Positions 22,707-30,246 of a stretch of DNA of 33,541 nucleotides are shown piece by piece. How positions within the stretch are numbered: position 1 is the first letter of the stretch; every line of letters starts with the position of its first letter. The notes beneath the pieces were generated by a model. It was not told the DNA's origin. It was given only the letters and a program-made list of their open reading frames with translations, and did not search any database. The translations under genes were made by a program, and so were the position numbers. Location: positions 1-33,541 of the forward strand of contig JAFAUE010000176.1 in assembly GCA_019243475.1 (NCBI GenBank), written 5' to 3'. The DNA is from Acidobacteriota bacterium. Its GTDB lineage: Bacteria > Acidobacteriota > Terriglobia > Terriglobales > Acidobacteriaceae.

Positions 22707-23822
22707 CTATTGCTGGAAGAAATCAGTCATATCTACGGCTCCGCTGGCCGCGCCGGGGTAAACGCCGACTTGTAGCGCATCCACGATCGTCCTGAGCGTG
22801 CTCTCGTGCTTGTAGAGCGAGGAAGACACGGTTCCGGGTTTCACTTTCGGGCCAATCACGGCGGTGTACACCTGCTCGGGGCAGGCACCGACCGCAGCAT
22901 CGCACTCGTCGAAGGTGACGAACATCAGCCCGTCGCCTCCTGCCTGGAAATACTGGGTGTTCAACAACGGCGCGACGTTGCTGCTTAGGAAGTTATCGGC
23001 CTGCTGCAGCGTGCCGTCATGAGCATCGTTGTCCAAATCAGGAATGATGATCGAGTAGTTGGGGAGCTGGTTTGCGGCCATGTCGGCTGCGAGCTGCGTT
23101 AACGGAACGATGTTCTGCTGCAGGGCTGCGCTGTCGAGCACGTCGGAGTACCAGACCGCAGGATTATGGCGCGCTACGTAGGCCCCTGAGAAATAGCCCA
23201 TGTAACCTGCCGACGGTAGTGACTGCGCGTAAACCTTCCAAGTAAGGCCTGCGCGGCCCAGCTCGCGGAAGATGTTGTCATCGGTGATCGGGTCCTGATT
23301 GCCGGTCGTCGGATCGAAGCACCCATCCCCGGTGCAGTGAAAGTCGTGTGTGCCACCCGGAAGGGGCGCGCAATCCTGCGCGTGACAGCTACCGGAAGCG
23401 AGCCAGAGGTAATCCAAGGCGGAACCGGGAGAATCGGCACGGTAGTTCGTCGCATATCCGTACTTGTTTCCCTGGGCAACCAGCCATGGCATACCGCTCG
23501 GGTAAACCTCAGTAAACATGTGATTTTCCTCGATGATCAGGACCACGTGCGAAGAGTGAGGAATGCCATTCGTGCTCGATGTCGGCGATGGTGTAAGAGT
23601 TGGGGCTGGCGTGGGTGTGGGCGTCGGCGTTGGAACTGGCGTGGGTGTGGGTGTCGGGCTCGGCGTCGGGGTAACGCTGGGTGTACTGGAAGTGCCTGAG
23701 GCCGATTGCGCAGACGCGGTGGTCGCCGGGGCCGAACCTCCGCAGCCGGACGTGAACGCGATCACCAGTGCAAGAGCGGTTACGAACAGAAAAGTGACAA
23801 AGGGGGAATTTGAGCGATGCAT
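22707..23822 (-). CDS. Lipoprotein phosphoesterase (acid phosphatase / phospholipase C family)
   Basis: The 371-residue protein has a signal sequence ending in a lipobox-like FTSGC (Cys27), so it is probably lipid-anchored. A ~35-residue Pro-Thr linker (about 48-83) follows. The catalytic domain (~90-371) belongs to the phosphoesterase family that includes acid phosphatases and bacterial phospholipase C: VVLIIEENHMF (93-103, with the metal-site EENH), TDDNIFRELGRAGLTWKVY, YSIIIPDLDNDAHDG, GLMFVTFDECD and a C-terminal YKHESTLRTIVDALQ. These enzymes release phosphate from organic phosphate esters outside the cytoplasm. The start at 23822 has GGAGG four bases upstream, sequestered in a hairpin. 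A strong terminator follows, so the gene is monocistronic. Confidence 0.88.
   Translation of the reverse strand: MHRSNSPFVTFLFVTALALVIAFTSGCGGSAPATTASAQSASGTSSTPSVTPTPSPTPTPTPVPTPTPTPTPAPTLTPSPTSSTNGIPHSSHVVLIIEENHMFTEVYPSGMPWLVAQGNKYGYATNYRADSPGSALDYLWLASGSCHAQDCAPLPGGTHDFHCTGDGCFDPTTGNQDPITDDNIFRELGRAGLTWKVYAQSLPSAGYMGYFSGAYVARHNPAVWYSDVLDSAALQQNIVPLTQLAADMAANQLPNYSIIIPDLDNDAHDGTLQQADNFLSSNVAPLLNTQYFQAGGDGLMFVTFDECDAAVGACPEQVYTAVIGPKVKPGTVSSSLYKHESTLRTIVDALQVGVYPGAASGAVDMTDFFQQ
23596..23690 (-). repeat. Tandem Pro-Thr codons of the phosphoesterase linker
   Basis: On the plus strand the region is a run of GGCGTG/GGTGTG/GGCGTC-type hexamers, which encode Pro-Thr dipeptides on the minus strand. 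It is a flexible spacer between the lipid anchor and the enzyme domain and is likely to vary in length between strains. Confidence 0.7.
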
Positions 23823-23826
23823 TGAT

Positions 23827-23846
23827 CCTCCGGAACAGGCCGGAGG
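23827..23846 (-). promoter_or_regulatory. Hairpin that sequesters the phosphoesterase Shine-Dalgarno
   Basis: On the minus strand CCTCCGG (23846-23840), a 6-nt loop and CCGGAGG (23833-23827) form a perfect 7-bp G/C-rich stem. The second arm contains the GGAGG ribosome site that ends four bases before the ATG, so the site is fully paired in the folded leader. Translation may depend on melting, a protein or coupling. Confidence 0.6.
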
Positions 23847-24032
23847 TTATGGCTGCATCTACTCTGCTTGTATGCGGCTACCCACTTAGTCTTACTCCCA
23901 AAGAATACCGAAGGTGGCCGTAACACGACTGAAATATCTTGCGGAGATTTAAGCTTAACTCCTGTGTTTTCAATAGTTAATGAAGTACATTAAAAGAGAG
24001 AGCGAGTACTAAGGTGGGGAAGTGCACCAGAA

Positions 24033-24047
24033 CTGAGGCGACCTCAG
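24033..24047 (-). terminator. Possible weak terminator after the small exported protein
   Basis: On the minus strand CTGAGG-TCG-CCTCAG is a 6-bp stem with a 3-nt loop, 7 bp past the stop, followed only by TTCT. The rest of the 232-bp gap (23823-24054) shows no gene. Confidence 0.35.
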
Positions 24048-24054
24048 GCGATGG

Positions 24055-24453
24055 TTATTTCTGCGCAGCAGCCGGTTTGGCAGAACCCGCGTTGGTCGGC
24101 AGGACGTTTACCAGCCGCAGCCTATGTCGCTTGCCCTTTTGATCGCGCAGATACATGTCGCTTCCGCTGATCAAGAATTGGACTGGATCATTCACGGAAA
24201 CGGGAAAGCCCTTCTCGTTCTGCTTCAACTGCACGTCGTCGCCTTCGTAGAGCTGATTGCCTTCCTCGACGAAGTAATAGCTGATGTAAAGGCCGTGCTT
24301 TGGTGGCTTCTTTCCCAGTTGTCCCGATTCGCCGGTAAGGTGCTCTTTCGTTACGCGTTTCAGCGTGCCTTGCTTCCAGCCAGAAGACGGCGTTTTAGCG
24401 TTAACAGCAATGGCTGCGGCAAGCAACAAGACCAGCGGAATTGTTTTCATCAT
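24055..24453 (-). CDS. Small exported protein of unknown function
   Basis: The start is set at the ATG at 24453 (a second ATG follows directly) because it leads into a signal peptide (IPLVLLLAAAIAVNA, probable cut before Lys20); the frame extends to 24495 but the added residues are not signal-like. The mature ~112 residues are beta-rich and basic, with WKQGTLKRVTKEHL near the N-terminus, YISYYFVEEGNQLYEGDD in the middle and YLRDQKGKRHRLRLVNV near the end. No cysteine, catalytic motif or membrane helix is present. I do not recognise the family with certainty. It is divergent from the permease pair. Confidence 0.7.
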   Translation of the reverse strand: MMKTIPLVLLLAAAIAVNAKTPSSGWKQGTLKRVTKEHLTGESGQLGKKPPKHGLYISYYFVEEGNQLYEGDDVQLKQNEKGFPVSVNDPVQFLISGSDMYLRDQKGKRHRLRLVNVLPTNAGSAKPAAAQK

Positions 24454-24596
24454 GACCGAAAAATGCACTCTATTTAGTTGAGCTAATCGTAACATCGCGA
24501 CTCACGGACCACCTGCCTCGCCGACGCGCAGACGGTTTTTTGCGAAACAAAGCCGGGGCGGTTCCCGTACACTTAAGCGAAGCAGCACTTGATCCC

Positions 24597-25829
24597 ATGC
24601 ACATCATTGAGGCCATGCGCATTGCCCTGCAGTCTCTGTGGGCAAATAAGCTTCGCTCGGTGCTTACTCTTCTGGGAGTGGTGATCGGGGTGTCTTCAGT
24701 GATTGCCGTAGTCACATTCGTCAACGGCATCAACGGCTATGTGGCGGAGAAGGTGTTTAACCTCGGCGCTGATGTCTTCATCGCCAGCAAGCAAAAGAAT
24801 GTAATCACCAACTTTGAAGACTACATGGCCGGCCAGAAGCGGAAGAACCTTGAGCTCTCCGACTATGAAGCGGTACGCGACCAGTGCATGGAATGCAAGG
24901 TGATTGGCGCCTCGCTCGCGAGTCTTAGCGGCATCGTCAAGTTTGCGCAGGAATCGAGTTCAAACACGCAAGTGCGGGGGTGGACGCCGTCGATGGGCCG
25001 CATTTACGACCTCGACGTCGTCAATGGACGCAGCATCACCGATGCCGACGAGCGATCCGCAACCCAGGTAGTCGTGATCGGGCATGACATCCTGGAGAAC
25101 CTGGTGGGAGCGACGGATCCCATCGGAAAAGAGATCCGCGTCGATGGAGACAGCTACACCATAGTGGGAGTTGGCAAGAAGGAAGGTAAGACGCTCGGCC
25201 AGAGTCGCGACAACTGGGTGATGATGCCCATCACGACCTATCTTAGAAAGTACGGCGCACACAACAACAGCCTTCGCATCTGGGGCAAAGGCTTTGATAC
25301 TGGAGCACCGCTCATCAATGCCATGGATCAGGTTCGCGTAATCCTGCGCACCCGGCGGCATGATGCTCCAGGCGCTGCCGACAGCTTCGAAATCGAGACC
25401 AACGAGAGCTTCATTAGCCTGTGGTCGAGCATCAGCCAGAACTTTTTTTTCGTGACGATAGCCATAGCCTCGATTTCGCTCGTTGTAGGCGGCATTGTCA
25501 TCATGAACATCATGCTGGTTTCCGTGACCGAGCGGACACGCGAGATCGGCATTCGGAAAGCGCTGGGCGCGAAGCGGCGCGACGTGCTGAATCAGTTCCT
25601 GATTGAGTCCGGCACCATGGCGATGGTGGGCGGAGTAATCGGCATTCTGGCAGGCATTTTCATCGCGAAAAGCGTGACGCTCCTGATTGGTATGCCGTCG
25701 GCTATTGCCATGTGGGCGGTTGTGGCCGCTTTAGCCGTAGCGACCAGCGTTGGTCTTTTCTTCGGCGTATATCCGGCCCGGAAGGCGGCGATGCTCGATC
25801 CCATAGTGGCACTGAGGTCGGAGCTTTAA
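24597..25829 (+). CDS. MacB-type ABC transporter permease (first of an abutting pair)
   Basis: The frame opens at a TTG (24540), but the ATG at 24597 fits the family better, because MHIIEAMRIALQSLWANKL is the typical short cytoplasmic start before the first helix (RSVLTLLGVVIGVSSVIAVV). The 410-residue product has a periplasmic MacB_PCD domain (about 45-270), then three helices of the FtsX domain with ERTREIGIRKALGAKRRDV and the C-terminal YPARKAAMLDPIVALRSEL. The stop codon TAA is directly followed by the ATG of the next permease, so the two are translationally coupled and probably form a heterodimer. No MacB ATPase or MacA-like adaptor is in the window. Confidence 0.9.
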   Translation: MHIIEAMRIALQSLWANKLRSVLTLLGVVIGVSSVIAVVTFVNGINGYVAEKVFNLGADVFIASKQKNVITNFEDYMAGQKRKNLELSDYEAVRDQCMECKVIGASLASLSGIVKFAQESSSNTQVRGWTPSMGRIYDLDVVNGRSITDADERSATQVVVIGHDILENLVGATDPIGKEIRVDGDSYTIVGVGKKEGKTLGQSRDNWVMMPITTYLRKYGAHNNSLRIWGKGFDTGAPLINAMDQVRVILRTRRHDAPGAADSFEIETNESFISLWSSISQNFFFVTIAIASISLVVGGIVIMNIMLVSVTERTREIGIRKALGAKRRDVLNQFLIESGTMAMVGGVIGILAGIFIAKSVTLLIGMPSAIAMWAVVAALAVATSVGLFFGVYPARKAAMLDPIVALRSEL

Positions 25830-27089
25830 ATGCTCAATCGCGATCATCTCGACACCATAGCTATGGCGATGGACACGATCGCCAAGAACAAGCTTCGGTC
25901 TGCGCTGACCGTTCTGGGAATCGTGATCGGCGTAATGACAGTGATCGCTATTTCGTCGGTCGTGCGCGGCCTCAACTCGCGCATTCAAGAACAAGTGGCA
26001 GAGTTTGGGACCAACGTTATTTGGGTCTATCGCTTCGACGTATTCCAATTCGGGAGACCATCCACCGAGCTGCTCACACGCAAAGAACTATCTCTTGAGG
26101 ACGCGGAAGCGCTGCAAGGGCTGCCTCACGTTGCCGCGGCTTGCGCCGGCGTGCGCTACGTGAATCCCGTCTTCGGCGCGGGGCTTTACTCGGTGAAGTA
26201 CAACGGGCGGAAGGTCTCAAACACCATCCTTGAAGGTGATTCGGCGGAGTGGCGCGAAGTATATGACCTCGCCCTTAAGGAGGGCCGATTCTTCACTCCA
26301 GAGGAAGACGAACGCCGGGCGGACGTTATCACCGTTGGCTACGACACGGCAGAAGAGCTGTTCGGCAATGAATCTGCCGTTGGCAAGCAATTGAACATTG
26401 AAGGCGAGCTGTTCACCGTGATCGGGGTTGCGGACAAGCGCAAGTCTGGACTCGGCGGCGGGAAAAACCCCGAGGACAACATCATCTGGTTTCCCTTGCA
26501 GACCTTCAAGAAACTGCATCCCGAGCTCAAGGATCACTGGGTGAGCGTGAAGGCCGACTCGCACGCGACCATTGATATCGTCAAGGACGAAATCCGCGAC
26601 ACCTTGCGCCGCCGCCGGCACGTAAAATTTAACCAGGCAGAGAACTTTGCCATCTTTACTCCCGACGCGCTCTCGGACCTGTGGAATCAACTCACCGGCG
26701 GCATTTTTATCTTCATGTTTGCCGTCTCCAGCGTGGGTCTGATGGTCGGAGGAGTGGGGGTGATGAACATCATGCTGGTCTCAGTCACGGAGCGTACGCG
26801 CGAGATAGGAGTTCGGAAGGCAATTGGCGCAACCAAGCGAAATATCCTGTTCCAGTTCACGCTCGAGGCAATCACGCTGTGCGCGCTTGGAGGAGTAATC
26901 GGCATCGTGATCGGAGGCATGGTCACGTGGGGGATTCGCGTAGCGTTCGCCTCTTTCCCCGCTACTATGTCGGTCTTCTGGACGGTCGCAGCCTTTAGCG
27001 TCTCCTGCTCGATTGGCTTGTTGTTTGGGATTTATCCAGCCTGGAAGGCAGCGAACCTCGATCCCATCGAGGCGCTGCGGTACGAGTAA
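25830..27089 (+). CDS. MacB-type ABC transporter permease (second of the pair)
   Basis: The 419-residue product has the same plan as its neighbour: a first helix in RSALTVLGIVIGVMTVIAIS, a periplasmic MacB_PCD domain with the motif LFTVIGVADKRKSG, and an FtsX domain with SVTERTREIGVRKAIGATKR, ending YPAWKAANLDPIEALRYE. It starts on the base after the upstream stop. The two permeases are similar in plan but clearly diverged, which suggests an old duplication. It is convergent with the toxin-antitoxin locus 7 bp downstream. Confidence 0.9.
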   Translation: MLNRDHLDTIAMAMDTIAKNKLRSALTVLGIVIGVMTVIAISSVVRGLNSRIQEQVAEFGTNVIWVYRFDVFQFGRPSTELLTRKELSLEDAEALQGLPHVAAACAGVRYVNPVFGAGLYSVKYNGRKVSNTILEGDSAEWREVYDLALKEGRFFTPEEDERRADVITVGYDTAEELFGNESAVGKQLNIEGELFTVIGVADKRKSGLGGGKNPEDNIIWFPLQTFKKLHPELKDHWVSVKADSHATIDIVKDEIRDTLRRRRHVKFNQAENFAIFTPDALSDLWNQLTGGIFIFMFAVSSVGLMVGGVGVMNIMLVSVTERTREIGVRKAIGATKRNILFQFTLEAITLCALGGVIGIVIGGMVTWGIRVAFASFPATMSVFWTVAAFSVSCSIGLLFGIYPAWKAANLDPIEALRYE

Positions 27090-27096
27090 AGCTAAG

Positions 27097-27367
27097 CTAT
27101 TCGAACAAATCGGCGTGTGTGCCGGTACGGATTAAATACAAGTCATCACCGTCGATCTGGTAAATCAGCAGCCAGTCAGGCTCTATGTGTGCATCCCGAA
27201 AGTGCTTCCATTCTCCGCTGAGCGGGTGATCTCGATAGCGCGCGGCGTAAGTCGCCGCCTGCGACTAGCAACACCATCAATTCGCGTCGCTTGTTCAAGT
27301 CCTTTCCCCGGCGCTGGGCCAGCTTCACATCCTTCCTGAAGCGACTGCCGCGGATTAGATTCCGCAT
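27097..27367 (-). pseudogene. yafQ: YafQ-type RNase toxin, frameshifted
   Basis: The frame from ATG 27367 reads like E. coli YafQ (FRKDVKLAQRRGKDLNKRRE...LLVAGGDL) up to about 27248 and then leaves the pattern. The +1 frame from about 27243 continues with RYRDHPLSGEWKHFRDAHIE, PDWLLIYQIDGDDLYLIRTG and THADLFE, matching the rest of YafQ to a stop at 27097. The full span is 271 nt, one base more than 89 codons plus stop, so a single inserted base in the GCGCGCGGCG run explains it. The catalytic histidines (DHP, DAH, GTHA) and Asp lie after the break, so the truncated product should be inactive. YafQ cleaves mRNA on the ribosome. The gene's ATG overlaps the antitoxin stop by one base (TGATG). 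A base-call error in the GC run is an equally good explanation. Confidence 0.85.
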
Positions 27368-27624
27368 CAAACGCCCAATTCAGCGAAAAGCTCGTCTGCC
27401 GATTTGAACTTTCTGCCCTTGCGCTGGTCGGCAGCCCTCATCGATCTAACTGTTGTCGAATTGGGCGTCCGCACTTCGAATGGCAATGCCTTCTCTTCCG
27501 CTACGCGCACCAGCATTATGCGGACTGCATCCGATACTGACATTCCCATAGCCGCTAGATTTCTTGCTGCCTTGGCTTTCACCTTTTCATCAATGCGCAC
27601 ATGCACCATCGTGGTACTCGCCAT
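27367..27624 (-). CDS. dinJ: DinJ/RelB-family antitoxin
   Basis: The 85-residue product is nearly the length of E. coli DinJ (86). Its N-terminal ribbon-helix-helix reads VHVRIDEKVKAKAARNLAAM followed by GMSVSDAVRIMLVRVAEEKALPFEV, the family signature; the C-terminal half (SADELFAELGV end) would wrap the toxin. The start at 27624 is set by AGGAG six bases upstream; the longer frame to 27711 has no ribosome site. It is the first gene of the operon, and the toxin ATG overlaps its stop. RelB/DinJ proteins repress their own promoter, and a double palindrome lies just upstream. Confidence 0.9.
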   Translation of the reverse strand: MASTTMVHVRIDEKVKAKAARNLAAMGMSVSDAVRIMLVRVAEEKALPFEVRTPNSTTVRSMRAADQRKGRKFKSADELFAELGV

Positions 27625-27635
27625 ATAGAGCTCCT

Positions 27636-27670
27636 GAGATACATTGTATCTCACTGAAACAAGATGTTTC
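27636..27670 (-). promoter_or_regulatory. Double-palindrome operator/promoter of the dinJ-yafQ locus
   Basis: Two perfect inverted repeats stand side by side: GAGATAC-ATT-GTATCTC (27636-27652) and GAAACA-AGA-TGTTTC (27656-27670). On the minus strand a -10-like TACAAT lies inside the first, with a poor -35 (GAAACA) 16 bp upstream in the second. The first palindrome ends one base before the AGGAG of dinJ. Paired palindromes over the promoter are the usual sites for a ribbon-helix-helix antitoxin. Confidence 0.6.
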
Positions 27671-27779
27671 CGACAACAGCGCGGCATTAAAAGCGACCCG
27701 TCGGCTGACATCAGCCATCACCTGAGTTGCTGCAGGCATCCAACTTTCCACTTGCCGGTCCGGCCGCCGCCACTTCCGC

Positions 27780-30221
27780 ATGGAACGCTACATCTGTATT
27801 CACGCTCATTTCTACCAGCCTCCTCGCGAAAACCCATGGCTTGAAACGGTCGAACTGCAGGACTCCGCTTATCCCCACCACGACTGGAACCAACGGATTA
27901 CAAGCGAGTGCTACGCGCCGAACGCGACTGCCCGCATTCTGGACGGCGATGGACGAATAACCGCCATCACCAACAACTACGCAAGAATCAGCTTTAACTT
28001 TGGACCGACGCTGCTGTCGTGGATGGAAGAACAGGAGCCTGAAATCTATCAGGGCATTCTCGAGGCCGACCGCCTAAGCCAGGAGCGATTCTCCGGACAC
28101 GGATCAGCCATCGCCCAGGGCTATAACCACATGATCCTGCCCTTGGCGAACAGTCACGATCGCTACACGCAGATCTATTGGGGCATTCGCGATTTCGAAT
28201 CGCGTTTCCGGCGAATGCCTGAAGGCATGTGGCTGCCGGAGACCGCAGTGGACCTGCCATCGCTCGACATCATGGCACAGCTCGGGATCAAGTTCACGAT
28301 CCTCTCTCCGTATCAGGCATGGCGTTACCGGCGCGTTGGCGGACGTGCTTATCGCGACGCCAGCGGCGGCAAGATCGACCCAAGCAGGCCATATTTGATT
28401 CGCCTGCGCGAGGGTCGCAGCATGGCCGTGTTTTTCTACGATGGCCCGATCTCGCAGGCAGTCGCGTTCGAGCGGTTGCTTAACAGCGGCGAGCAATTTG
28501 CACACCGGCTGGCCAGTGGCTTCGTCGATGGCCGCGACTGGCCGCAGCTCGTGCACATCGCCACTGATGGTGAGAGCTACGGTCACCATCATCCTCACGG
28601 CGATATGGCTCTGGCCTACGCGCTCCGCTACATCGAAGAAAAAAAGATTGCCCGCTTGACGAACTACGGCGAGTACCTGGAAAAACATCCGCCGGAACAT
28701 GAAGTTCAAATCATCGAGAACAGCGCGTGGAGCTGCTCGCACGGTTTAGGCCGGTGGCGCGAGAACTGCGGCTGCAAGGCCGGGCACCCTGAATGGAACC
28801 AGAACTGGCGCGCGCCTCTGCGGCAGGCGCTCGATTGGCTGCGCGATTCGGTGATGGTGCTTTACGAAGAAAAGGCGCGCGGCTTCTTCGATAACGTTTG
28901 GAAAGCGCGTAATGAATATATCTCGGTGATTCTCGACCGATCCGATTCTAGCCGCGACAGCTTTTTCCTGGAGAACGCCTCCCGTCAACTCTCGCAAGAT
29001 GAAGTAATCGCAGCGCTTGAGTTGCTGGAAATGCAGCGCCACGCACAGCTGATGTACACCAGCTGCGGCTGGTTCTTCGATGAACTTTCCGGCATCGAGT
29101 CAGTCCAAGTAATTCAGTACGCCGGGCGCGTAATCCAGCTTGCCCAGAAGCTTGCGCGGGAAGAAGGCGACGCGATGGAAGCCGGTTTCCTCGACCGGCT
29201 GGCACACGCAAAAAGCAATCTTGCGGAACACCGCGATGGGGCGGAGATATATCGCAAATCTGTGAAACCTGCAGTGGTCGGACTCGAACAAGTAGCCGCG
29301 CATTACGCGATCAGTTCCATTTTCGAAACCGGCGGCGCCAAGTATTCCTACACCATCGACCCCGCAGATTACCGGACATTCATCTCGGGTAAGACACAAC
29401 TCGCAATTGGCCGCGCGCAGGTGTGCTCCCGAATCACCCTGGAGAGCGAGCATTTTACTTTCGCTGCGCTACACATGGGCGATCACGCCTTGAGCGCCGG
29501 CGTGAGGAGGTATGGGGGAGAGGAGGTTTATCAGAGCACGATGCAGGAGTTGCACCACGCTTTCTCCCGTGCTGATGTTCCGGCAATCATCCGCGTGCTG
29601 GACAAAAACTTTGGAGGAGCCGTTTATTCGCTGAAGTCGCTGTTCCGCGATGAGCAGCGCCGCATCATGCAGCACATCCTGGAATCCACCTTGCGGGAAG
29701 CCGAAGCCAGCTTGCGGGCTATCTACGAACATCATGCGCCCTTGACTCGCTTTCTCGCCGACGTTAATTATCCTCGCCCGCAGGTGCTTACCGTCGCCGC
29801 AGAGTTCGCGCTGAACGCCTCCCTGCGACGCGAGTTCACCGCTGAGTTTCTCGACATGCGCGAGGTGAGAAACCTGTTGAATCAGGCGAAAGACGAAGGC
29901 ATTCAGCTCGACTCCGCAGGTCTGGCTTATGTGATGGAGCGCAAGCTTAACCGGCTCATGCAGCAGCTCCACCGGCGTCCGCTCAACGGCGGCCTGCTGC
30001 GTAAGATCCTTTTGCTTCTCGATCTATTGCGCGAGCTACCGTTCGCGGTCAACCTCTGGAAGGTCCAGAACCTCTATTACGACATGTCCCGCGCTCAGTA
30101 TCCCGAACTGGCTGCGCAGAGCAGCGCACCCAAAGGATGGGCAGACGACTTCCTCGAACTCGGACGTAAGCTTCGCATCCACGTTGAAGTCCCCACGGCT
30201 CAGTTGGCGACGGCCGGCTAA
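27780..30221 (+). CDS. Glycoside hydrolase family 57 protein with DUF3536 region
   Basis: The 813-residue protein begins MERYICIHAHFYQPPRENPW, the start of the GH57 (beta/alpha)7 barrel. The probable nucleophile Glu154 lies in GMWLPETAVD and the probable acid Asp263 in IATDGESYGHHHPHGD. Residues ~1-300 form the barrel; the rest includes SAWSCSHGLGRWRENCGC and a long helical C-terminal part (DUF3536). GH57 enzymes act on alpha-glucans (amylases, branching enzymes, 4-alpha-glucanotransferases); the substrate of this subgroup is not established. There is no signal peptide, so it is cytoplasmic and probably handles glycogen-type polymers. The start has no clear ribosome site. The next gene begins 25 bp after the stop, so the two are likely one operon. 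Confidence 0.9.
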   Translation: MERYICIHAHFYQPPRENPWLETVELQDSAYPHHDWNQRITSECYAPNATARILDGDGRITAITNNYARISFNFGPTLLSWMEEQEPEIYQGILEADRLSQERFSGHGSAIAQGYNHMILPLANSHDRYTQIYWGIRDFESRFRRMPEGMWLPETAVDLPSLDIMAQLGIKFTILSPYQAWRYRRVGGRAYRDASGGKIDPSRPYLIRLREGRSMAVFFYDGPISQAVAFERLLNSGEQFAHRLASGFVDGRDWPQLVHIATDGESYGHHHPHGDMALAYALRYIEEKKIARLTNYGEYLEKHPPEHEVQIIENSAWSCSHGLGRWRENCGCKAGHPEWNQNWRAPLRQALDWLRDSVMVLYEEKARGFFDNVWKARNEYISVILDRSDSSRDSFFLENASRQLSQDEVIAALELLEMQRHAQLMYTSCGWFFDELSGIESVQVIQYAGRVIQLAQKLAREEGDAMEAGFLDRLAHAKSNLAEHRDGAEIYRKSVKPAVVGLEQVAAHYAISSIFETGGAKYSYTIDPADYRTFISGKTQLAIGRAQVCSRITLESEHFTFAALHMGDHALSAGVRRYGGEEVYQSTMQELHHAFSRADVPAIIRVLDKNFGGAVYSLKSLFRDEQRRIMQHILESTLREAEASLRAIYEHHAPLTRFLADVNYPRPQVLTVAAEFALNASLRREFTAEFLDMREVRNLLNQAKDEGIQLDSAGLAYVMERKLNRLMQQLHRRPLNGGLLRKILLLLDLLRELPFAVNLWKVQNLYYDMSRAQYPELAAQSSAPKGWADDFLELGRKLRIHVEVPTAQLATAG

Positions 30222-30246
30222 GCCCTAACCTCGCCGGAGGCACATC

